Assembly: GCA_031262485.1 (NCBI GenBank)
Contig: JAISHO010000019.1
Span: 1-64,000 of the forward strand
Length of the DNA: 64,000 bases
Direction of reading: 5' to 3'
Origin: Propionibacteriaceae bacterium
GTDB lineage: Bacteria; Actinomycetota; Actinomycetes; Propionibacteriales; Propionibacteriaceae
Made by a program: the position numbers and the translations under genes. Below, one piece after another: positions 20,499 to 27,972 of this stretch. The first letter of the stretch is position 1; every line of letters begins with the position of its first letter. Below the pieces are notes generated by a model. It saw only the letters and a program-made list of their open reading frames with translations, was not told where the DNA came from and ran no database searches.

Positions 20499-23180
20499 TC
20501 AGGGGATCGGTCGGGGCCAAGAGACGGCGATGGCGCTCCGGATGTCGTCGAGGTCGTGGGCTAGGGAGATGGTGTATTCGCCTTCCGGAAGTGTCCATTC
20601 GTGGGCGGCCGGATCCCACACTTCGAAGACGCGCCGAGGCAGGCGGAGACGGGCGGTGACGCGTTCACCGGCGGCCGCGTCGACGACGGTGGCGGCGCCG
20701 AGCCAACGGACGGGGCGGGCGGGGGCGGCGATCCCGGTGGAGACGTAAGCCTGGACGGTCTCATGGCCGGGGCGAACTCCACCATTGCGGATGGTCAATT
20801 CGATGGTGACGCCATCGTCGTCGTGGGCGACGACCCTCGGCTCGCCGTAATCCCACGTCGTCCAGCCGAGGCCGAAGCCGAAAGGACGAGCCGGGGCGAC
20901 GCCACGGCGCAAATACGACCGATAGCCGAGGTCAAGGCCTTCGCGGTAGTCGATGACACCGTCGTCGTCGGGGATGCCGTTCGGCACCGGGACGTCCTCG
21001 AAACGGGCCGGGAGCGTCCAGGGCAGGCGTCCAGCCGGTTCGACACGGCCGGCCAGCGCGTCGGCCACACCACTCATGCCGGATTGGCCGGGGAACCAGG
21101 CCCACAACACACAGTGGGCCCGCTCCAACCAGGGAAGGAGCACGGGGGCGCCGGCGTTGACGACGACGATCGCGTCGGAGCGGGCGGCGAGGACCGCCTC
21201 GACGAGGTCGTTCTGATTGCCAGGCAGGTCGAGGTTGGAGCGGTCCCACCCCTCCGACTCGTAATCCGCGTTCGTGCCGACGACGACGACAGCGAGGTCG
21301 GCCGCCTTGGCCGCCGCGACCGCCTCAGCGATCATCTCCTCGGCGTTCGGCCCGGGCAGCCGATGGTGGATCGCGACGCGGGCGAAGCCGTGGCCGCCCC
21401 ACTCGTCGGTGCGGATGTATTGCAGGTCGGCGCTGAGGCGGACGATGGTGGAAACGGTCGCGGAATCGTCAGCCGCGGCGCTTCCCGTCTCCGTCCCCTC
21501 ATCTGACGGCGTGGGCGCCTCAGCGTTAGTGAGCGCGTCGTCCGATCCTGGCGTCGGAACCTGGACGGTCGTCGCATAGTTGGGCGGGGTATTGACCGAG
21601 GAGTCGATGAAGACTTCCCCGCCGGCCAACGCCGTCGACTCGTCGATGAGCGTCCCGTCGATGGTGATGCGGTGAGCGCCGACGGTGGCGAGGCCGATCT
21701 CGTGCTCCCCCGGCTCCGACAAGGCGATATCGGCGGTCACTCGCACCGTCGTCGTCCCGTCGGGCTGCTCGGTGATCATCCCGTCCCAGCTTGTCACCGT
21801 CGTCGTGGTGAGCACCGTGCCAGTGTCGTCGAGGGCGTCGATGCGCACTCCGGGCGCGCCGGTGGCCGGGTCCGTCGCCCTGGCGAAGTCGAGCTCCGGG
21901 GGGTTGAGGCGGGCGTCGGCTCCCTGGTGGAGGGTGATCTCGGCGCCGGGGAAGGCGTCGAGGAAGGCGTCGTCAGCCGGGATGACGGTGGCCACGTCGG
22001 GGTCGACGTGGGAGGAGCCGCCGCCTTGGATGTAAGGGTCGACGGCGTTGGGACCGATGAGGGCGATCGAGGAGACGGGGCGGTTGACCGGCCAAGGCAG
22101 GAGGTCCTCGCGATCTTCGAGGACGACGACGGAACGGGCGGCCAGGTAGCGGCTGAAGTCGCTGTCGTCGGCGAGGGTGGTGAAGCGCGGCCCGGCGAGA
22201 TGGTCGGGCAACTCCTCGAAGCAGCCGACTCTAGCCGCCCATCGCAGGATCCGAAGCGACTTGTCATCGATAAGTTCGAGGGGGACGGCGCCGGATTCGA
22301 CGAGTGCGAGAAGTTGCCCATGAGACCAGGGGCCGGCCGGGCCGGGCATGACGAGATCGAGGCCCCCCAGGGCCGGTTCGAGGGTCGTCTTCGTGGCCGT
22401 CCAATCACTGACGACGACGCCGTCGAACCCCCATTCCCCCTTGAGGATGCCGGTGAGGAGATGGTGGTGAGCGACGGCCGGGGCGCTCTCCGTACCGTCG
22501 TCGAGCTGGTTGTAGCTCGCCATGATCGACCAGGCGCCGGCGTCGCGCACGATCCGCTCGAAGGGGGCGAGGTAGACCTCACGCAAGGTGCGCTCGTCGA
22601 GCCGCGAGACGTACTCGGTGCGCAACGTCTCCGTCTCATTGGCGACGAAGTGTTTGACGCAGGCGGAGACGCCCACTTCTTGCATACCTTCGACGACGGC
22701 GCAGCCGAGATCCCCGCTCAACAGCGGGTCTTCGGAGAAGAATTCGAAATGCCTCCCACCCACCGGGGAGCGCTGCAGATTGACGACCGGCGCCAGCACG
22801 CAATCGCACCCATGGCGGCGCGCCTCCGCCGCGAAGGCGAAGCCCTGGCGGCGAGCCAAACGGACATCCCACGTGGCGGCCAGCGCGCTCGGCACCGGGA
22901 ACGACACCGACGTCTCCCCGGGATGCTCGCCCGTGCCCCGCACCCCGGCCGGGCCGTCCGAGACGACGACCTCCTCAAGACCGATCTCCGGGTAGCCGTT
23001 CAGGCGCCAAGCCGTCTTGCCCGTCAGCAGCTCGCAACGTTGACTGACAGTGAGCTGGGCGACGCGGCGACGCAGCTCGTCCTCGTCGATCCCCGGAACG
23101 ACCGGCTTCCCACCACCGTGGGCCACGGCGGCGGCCGACGACCCTCCGGCTTGCGAATTCGGGTGAACATCAGTGTTCAT
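20499..23180 (-). CDS. Glycoside hydrolase family 3 (beta-glucosidase-like) with internal insert
   Basis: GFDGVVVSDW catalytic motif; C-terminal fibronectin-III-like domain. Confidence 0.9.
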   Translation of the reverse strand: MNTDVHPNSQAGGSSAAAVAHGGGKPVVPGIDEDELRRRVAQLTVSQRCELLTGKTAWRLNGYPEIGLEEVVVSDGPAGVRGTGEHPGETSVSFPVPSALAATWDVRLARRQGFAFAAEARRHGCDCVLAPVVNLQRSPVGGRHFEFFSEDPLLSGDLGCAVVEGMQEVGVSACVKHFVANETETLRTEYVSRLDERTLREVYLAPFERIVRDAGAWSIMASYNQLDDGTESAPAVAHHHLLTGILKGEWGFDGVVVSDWTATKTTLEPALGGLDLVMPGPAGPWSHGQLLALVESGAVPLELIDDKSLRILRWAARVGCFEELPDHLAGPRFTTLADDSDFSRYLAARSVVVLEDREDLLPWPVNRPVSSIALIGPNAVDPYIQGGGSSHVDPDVATVIPADDAFLDAFPGAEITLHQGADARLNPPELDFARATDPATGAPGVRIDALDDTGTVLTTTTVTSWDGMITEQPDGTTTVRVTADIALSEPGEHEIGLATVGAHRITIDGTLIDESTALAGGEVFIDSSVNTPPNYATTVQVPTPGSDDALTNAEAPTPSDEGTETGSAAADDSATVSTIVRLSADLQYIRTDEWGGHGFARVAIHHRLPGPNAEEMIAEAVAAAKAADLAVVVVGTNADYESEGWDRSNLDLPGNQNDLVEAVLAARSDAIVVVNAGAPVLLPWLERAHCVLWAWFPGQSGMSGVADALAGRVEPAGRLPWTLPARFEDVPVPNGIPDDDGVIDYREGLDLGYRSYLRRGVAPARPFGFGLGWTTWDYGEPRVVAHDDDGVTIELTIRNGGVRPGHETVQAYVSTGIAAPARPVRWLGAATVVDAAAGERVTARLRLPRRVFEVWDPAAHEWTLPEGEYTISLAHDLDDIRSAIAVSWPRPIP

Positions 23181-23288
23181 ATAAGTCCGTTCGTGACTCG
23201 ACCATTGCAACCGTCACAATGCGTGATAGATCATACGCCCATCGTCGCCGTCGATGCGATGGTGGCGACGGGCGATCAATGAAGGGGT

Positions 23289-24077
23289 GTGGTCATGCCT
23301 TTCATCGACGACCACGCCCCCATTTCCCGGTCTCTTGACTATGAGAAGAGAATAGAACCCATGGCAGCAACGGGTGGCGATCGAACGCAGCAACTGACCG
23401 TTCTCGATGGCGTTGGCGAACCGGCGCCTCCGTCATCGTCGCCTGACGCGGAGTGGTTGACCGATCCAGACGGGCACCGCTACCTCCTCTTGCCCGCCGA
23501 CGTCACCCCGCACACCGCAGCGCAAGCCGCATTGACGACCGCCCTGGGCAACAAGGGTTCTGCCTACGAGGCGATCGGCGGGACCGACTATTCCTCGCGT
23601 TCCTTCGACGCCGTCGAGACTCGCCGCATCCGGCTCCGCCAAGTGGCTAACCGCTGGAGCTACCGCTTCCTCCCCTGGATGAGCCGCCACGGCGCCCGCT
23701 TCGTCACCACCCCCGAAGGCATCCTCCTCGGCCTCGGCCTCAGCTGGTGCGGCGGCGTCCTCACCCAACGCGGCGGCACGATCTGGGGCGACGTCTTCCT
23801 CCTCAACATCGACCGCTGCGACGATCCGGCCGAAGCGCTGCGCACCATCGTCGCCACCGGTCTCGTCCCGCGCACCCCGCCCAGCGACGGAGCCGGCGAC
23901 GACCTCACGTTCACCCGCCGCTCCCTCGCCCGCCTCCTCCACCACGAAGAGATCCACGCCCAACAATGGGCCGACCGCGGCGTCGTCGGATTCGCCCTCG
24001 CCTACCTGCGCGACCTCGTCACCCGCAACGAAACCCTCGAAGCAGCGGCCGGCCTCGGCGACGGCGGCTACCGCTGA
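23289..24077 (+). CDS. Hypothetical protein with HEEIH motif
   Basis: Open frame; LLHHEEIHAQQWADRG; start may be 23361. Confidence 0.55.
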   Translation: MVMPFIDDHAPISRSLDYEKRIEPMAATGGDRTQQLTVLDGVGEPAPPSSSPDAEWLTDPDGHRYLLLPADVTPHTAAQAALTTALGNKGSAYEAIGGTDYSSRSFDAVETRRIRLRQVANRWSYRFLPWMSRHGARFVTTPEGILLGLGLSWCGGVLTQRGGTIWGDVFLLNIDRCDDPAEALRTIVATGLVPRTPPSDGAGDDLTFTRRSLARLLHHEEIHAQQWADRGVVGFALAYLRDLVTRNETLEAAAGLGDGGYR

Positions 24078-24158
24078 GGTGGGACCGTAGCGACGCCTCC
24101 GCAGGCACTACGAGGCCACGGAAGTGGACCTGACAAGGTAAATCATCGCGATGTCCTA

Positions 24159-24179
24159 ATGTCCTAATCATTAGGACAT
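24159..24179. promoter_or_regulatory. Palindromic operator candidate 1 (fic region)
   Basis: ATGTCCTAAT-C-ATTAGGACAT, with an extra half-site at 24151-24160. Confidence 0.7.
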
Positions 24180-24209
24180 GGGCCCCGATGAGACCTCAAA
24201 GGGAAGATA

Positions 24210-24235
24210 GGGCCCTCTTGGGTAAAGAAGGGGAA
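24210..24235. repeat. 26-bp direct repeat, copy 1
   Basis: GGGCCCTCTTGGGTAAAGAAGGGGAA. Confidence 0.9.
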
Positions 24236-24286
24236 AGATGGGACCTCTCGAGCCAAGGAAGTCCTGCACCCGAAGCTTGTCGCCTT

Positions 24287-24330
24287 ATTCCCGAAAAAAC
24301 CGGGAATGGACTCCCGATTTTTTCGGGAAT
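24287..24330. repeat. Long inverted repeat/hairpin
   Basis: ATTCCCGAAAAAA-c-CGGGA-atggac-TCCCG-a-TTTTTTCGGGAAT. Confidence 0.8.
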
Positions 24331-24438
24331 GGGCAGGTGAGACCTCAAGAACAGGTGGAGCAACATATATTGATATAGGCTTCACCGTTTCCGCGCAATC
24401 GAGGCGACATACTTGTCGACGATCGAGCGCTGTAGACT

Positions 24439-24459
24439 ATGTCCTAATGATTAGGACAT
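24439..24459. promoter_or_regulatory. Palindromic operator candidate 2, immediately upstream of the fic start
   Basis: ATGTCCTAAT-G-ATTAGGACAT; ends 11 nt before the ATG. Confidence 0.75.
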
Positions 24460-24470
24460 AAGGACATGAC

Positions 24471-25646
24471 ATGGATGCGATCTTCGAGCCTCCCCGCCTG
24501 AGCACGCATGACGAAGCGGTGCTCGGTGAGATCGAGGCGATCCGTCGTCAGCTTTCCACCGTGCTCCGCGCTCCACGCCGTTGGCAGGGGACCCTCAGAC
24601 GCTCCGCCCAAGCCAAGGCGATCCGGGGGTCGAACAGCATCGAGGGGTATCGCGTCAGCGAGGAAGACGCGGCCGCCGCCGTCGACGACGAACCGGCTCT
24701 CAACGCCGACCAGCAGACGTGGGCCGAGATCCTCGGCTACCGACGCGTTCTCACATACGTGCTCCAGGTGGCGACCAACCCTGAGTTCGCATTAAACGAG
24801 GGCGTCATTCAATCTATGCACTTCATGTTGCTCGACCATGATCTGTCGAAGAGCCCCGGTCTTTACCGAAACGGCCCCATTTACGTTGCCGACGAGCAGG
24901 GAACCGTCTACACCGCTCCCGAGGCCGAGCGCGTCCCCACGCTCGTCCGAGCGCTGGTGGACCAGGTGAACGACCAAAACGAACCGTCTCTCATCGCGGC
25001 CGCCATGGCCCATCTCAATCTCGTCATGATCCACCCCTTCCGCGACGGCAATGGGCGCATGGGTCGGGCGCTCCAAACCCTTGTTCTCGCGATGGATCAC
25101 ATCCTCGAACCGGCCTTTTCCAGCATCGAAGAATGGCTGGGAGCCAATACCGCCGATTACTACTCCGTTCTGGCGGCGACGGGAGCTGGCTCATGGAACC
25201 CGGAGCGCGACACGGAACTTTGGGTCCGCTTCAACCTCCGCGCCCACCATATGCAAGCGCAGACGGTGCGACGGCGCTTCGAAGAAGCCGGCCAGCAGTG
25301 GATCCTTCTCGACACGCTCGTTGAGACGAACCATCTCCCCGAGCGGACAGCGGAACTCCTCTTCGAAGCCCTTCTCGGTTTCCGCGTCACCCGCCCGTTC
25401 TACATTGCCCGCTCCGGGCTCGACGAACGCCAAGCCACCCGCGACCTCGCCCGGTTGACCGATCTCGGACTTCTCACCTCGCACGGCCAAACCAAAGGCC
25501 GCTACTACACCGCCGGCCCCACCCTGGCCGAATCCCACGCCAAACTCCGCGAAGAGCGGCTTCCCTTGGCCGACCCCTATCCCGATCTCATGGCCGAGGT
25601 GAAAGCAGAGGAAGCCCGAGTGACAAGACAACGGAATAACTCATAA
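24471..25646 (+). CDS. Fic-domain protein with C-terminal winged-helix region
   Basis: HPFRDGNGRMGRA Fic motif; SNSIEG inhibitory-type motif N-terminal to it; C-terminal ATRDLARLTDLGLLTSHGQTKGRYY. Confidence 0.95.
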   Translation: MDAIFEPPRLSTHDEAVLGEIEAIRRQLSTVLRAPRRWQGTLRRSAQAKAIRGSNSIEGYRVSEEDAAAAVDDEPALNADQQTWAEILGYRRVLTYVLQVATNPEFALNEGVIQSMHFMLLDHDLSKSPGLYRNGPIYVADEQGTVYTAPEAERVPTLVRALVDQVNDQNEPSLIAAAMAHLNLVMIHPFRDGNGRMGRALQTLVLAMDHILEPAFSSIEEWLGANTADYYSVLAATGAGSWNPERDTELWVRFNLRAHHMQAQTVRRRFEEAGQQWILLDTLVETNHLPERTAELLFEALLGFRVTRPFYIARSGLDERQATRDLARLTDLGLLTSHGQTKGRYYTAGPTLAESHAKLREERLPLADPYPDLMAEVKAEEARVTRQRNNS

Positions 25647-25662
25647 CTGCAGACCGATCTGA

Positions 25663-25687
25663 ATTGTCGCGACAGTGTCGCGACAAT
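25663..25687. repeat. 25-bp palindrome, copy A (intergenic)
   Basis: ATTGTCGCGACA-G-TGTCGCGACAAT. Confidence 0.9.
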
Positions 25688-25867
25688 CTGAACAGCGCTG
25701 TGACTAGCTCTAACACGTAAGACGGGGATGACTCCAGCATCGTCGGTCATCATCTTTTCTTCACGACATGGAGAGCAATGCAGCCGATGGAACCGTCAGC
25801 TCAATAATGAATCGCGACTCTGGGAACCCTCGACGGTCATCTCAGCGCGGAAGCAAAGGGTAAACTT

Positions 25868-25893
25868 GGGCCCTCTTGGGTAAAGAAGGGGAA
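25868..25893. repeat. 26-bp direct repeat, copy 2
   Basis: Identical to 24210-24235. Confidence 0.9.
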
Positions 25894-25905
25894 GGGAAGG
25901 CCAGG

Positions 25906-27042
25906 ATGCGGTCTCCACATGAGCACTCGAACGACAACCCGTTCACGCCAACCTTCGGAGTGACGCCACCATCTCTCGTCGGGCGGGATGTCGAACTCGC
26001 CGCCGTGAGGCGCGCCCTCCACCGTGGGCCCGGGGACCCCGCCCGTGCCGTTCTCCTCACCGGCCCTCGTGGGTCGGGGAAAACCGTTCTGCTCAACGCT
26101 CTTGAGGACATCGCTATCGATGCCGGCTGGACCGTCGTCTCCGAGATCGTCCAACCCGGCCTCGCTCGGGAACTCACCGACATCGTCCTACCGAATCTGC
26201 TTCCCCGCGATGGGGACGACAGTCACATCACCGCCGTCGCCGCCGGAGCGCTCGGCTTCTCCGCCTCCGTCACCCGCGAGATCGACGATCGCCCCTCCCC
26301 GACAAAGACCTTGCGTCAGCAACTGGAACATGTCGCCAGCACCCTCGAGACGACGAACGGTGGGATCTTCATCTCCCTCGACGAAGTCCACCACGACGAG
26401 ATCAACGAACTTAAACCCCTCTTCCACGCCATTCAACAATGCTTCCGACGTGGGTTGCCGGTCGCTTTCGCCGCCGCCGGGCTCCCCAGTTCGATCAGCA
26501 GCCTCCTCAACGAGAACGTCCTCACCTACCTCCGCCGAGCCGAGCGTTTCGTCCTCGGCGAACTCTCCCCCTCCGAGGTGAGGGCCGCGCTTCAGGAGCC
26601 GATCGTCACAGCCGGGCGTTCGATCGCACCCGACGCACTCGATTTCGCCGTCGACGCTATCGGTGGCGGATACCCCTTCCTCACCCAAGTCGTCGGATTC
26701 GAACTGTGGCAAGCCGACCCCACCGCCCCCGTCATCGATCTTGAGGCAGCGCAGTTAGCCACGGCGCGGGCCGCCGAAACCACGAGACGGCTCGTCATCG
26801 AACCCGTCCTCAAAGACCTCTCCGACAAAGACAGAGACTTCCTCGACGCCATGGCAGGCATCGCCGAATCCCCCGCTGATCTCGCGTGCATTCAAGAGCG
26901 ACTCGGGGCTACCCGTGACCACGTCAAGAAATATCGAGCCCGTCTCATTGACACCCACATCATCGAACCCGCCGGACGCGGAAAAGTTGACTTCGTCATG
27001 CCACTGTTTCGCGACTACCTGCGCGCTCAATCCGAGGCGTGA
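25906..27042 (+). CDS. AAA-family ATP-binding protein
   Basis: P-loop LLTGPRGSGKTVLLNAL; FISLDEVHH Walker B-like. Confidence 0.8.
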   Translation: MRSPHEHSNDNPFTPTFGVTPPSLVGRDVELAAVRRALHRGPGDPARAVLLTGPRGSGKTVLLNALEDIAIDAGWTVVSEIVQPGLARELTDIVLPNLLPRDGDDSHITAVAAGALGFSASVTREIDDRPSPTKTLRQQLEHVASTLETTNGGIFISLDEVHHDEINELKPLFHAIQQCFRRGLPVAFAAAGLPSSISSLLNENVLTYLRRAERFVLGELSPSEVRAALQEPIVTAGRSIAPDALDFAVDAIGGGYPFLTQVVGFELWQADPTAPVIDLEAAQLATARAAETTRRLVIEPVLKDLSDKDRDFLDAMAGIAESPADLACIQERLGATRDHVKKYRARLIDTHIIEPAGRGKVDFVMPLFRDYLRAQSEA

Positions 27043-27044
27043 CG

Positions 27045-27296
27045 TCACGGAGCCAGCATGGTCAGCGGAACGACACTGACACCGTCGTCGCGTCGGGCCG
27101 CGATTCCTCCATTAGTGAGGACGGCGAGGAAAGCACAACGGGTGGTGTCAACCAAGGAAGCCATCCGTCGTAGTTGATTGGCGGCGCCGTCGATGACGCG
27201 CTGTGTGGATCCGAGCTCCACCTCGAAGGCGCCCCAGCGGCCGTCTGGTAGTTCGACGATGTCGTCGACTTCCGGTTTCAGCCGCTCAGGGTACAA
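27045..27296 (-). pseudogene. C-terminal remnant of a DUF4143-type AAA protein
   Basis: EVDDIVELPDGRWGAFEVELGSTQRVIDGAANQLRRMASLVDT...GVSVVPLTMLAP resembles only the C-terminal end of that family. Confidence 0.6.
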
Positions 27297-27325
27297 CTTT
27301 CTGACGATTCAGGGTACAACTTTCT
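27286..27325. repeat. Tandem 17-bp repeats at the pseudogene truncation point
   Basis: TCAGGGTACAACTTTCT at 27286-27302 and 27309-27325. Confidence 0.85.
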
Positions 27326-27436
27326 TAACCCGGGTGAAATAGACAATGTGGAATCAATTCGACCGATAACGAGAATTGCCGAAGATGGTTACACTCATTT
27401 CAGTTATTCTCACTTAGATCGGATGGGGGGAGACCA

Positions 27437-27820
27437 ATGAGTAGAACGCTAGTCCGTGATGCCGAAGCGTTGCATCACGCGCTCGAGACCGAGGGCGACG
27501 AAGTCAGCGTGTCGTTGTCCAGAGGAACAGCGGAGATGCTGGCTCGCCTCATCGAGGCTCAATCGAACGGCCAAGAGATCGTCATCACCCATGGTCTTCA
27601 AGAAGTGTCCCCAGCGGAAGCTGCCTTGATGCTCGGAATGTCCCGTCCTCAAGTCCGCAAGCTGATGGACCGAGGGGCGCTGCCCTATCGCATGGTCGGA
27701 TCTCACTATCGCATCGCCATCGAAGACGTCCGCGCGTTCCTCGACGCAGAACGACGGCGACGCAAGGAAGCTCTCGCCCAGTTCTCAGCGCTGGAGAACA
27801 ATCTGGGGCTGACCGAGTGA
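27437..27820 (+). CDS. Excisionase-type HTH protein / antitoxin-like
   Basis: SPAEAALMLGMSRPQVRKLMDRGALPYRMVGSHYRIAIEDVRAFL. Confidence 0.8.
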   Translation: MSRTLVRDAEALHHALETEGDEVSVSLSRGTAEMLARLIEAQSNGQEIVITHGLQEVSPAEAALMLGMSRPQVRKLMDRGALPYRMVGSHYRIAIEDVRAFLDAERRRRKEALAQFSALENNLGLTE

Positions 27821-27972
27821 ATCAACAGAGAGCGTTCATAACCTTGCCCTCCACACCGTGCGCCACGACCAGACAGAATACGGAATACTTGAGTAATCGT
27901 TTGGTCTCGACGCTCCGTTGGACGGCCCCGTGACCGTTCCCTCTCGGGGCGTCGAAGAAGGAGTGACGCGCC

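Noticed and set aside
20499-23180. GH3 plus oligopeptide-type transporter as a novel pathway
   Set aside because: Family 5 ABC systems importing oligosaccharides beside glycosidases are known; unusual substrate possible but not supported from sequence alone
21672-23282. 536-aa plus-strand ORF
   Set aside because: Antisense to the GH3 gene with no recognisable domain
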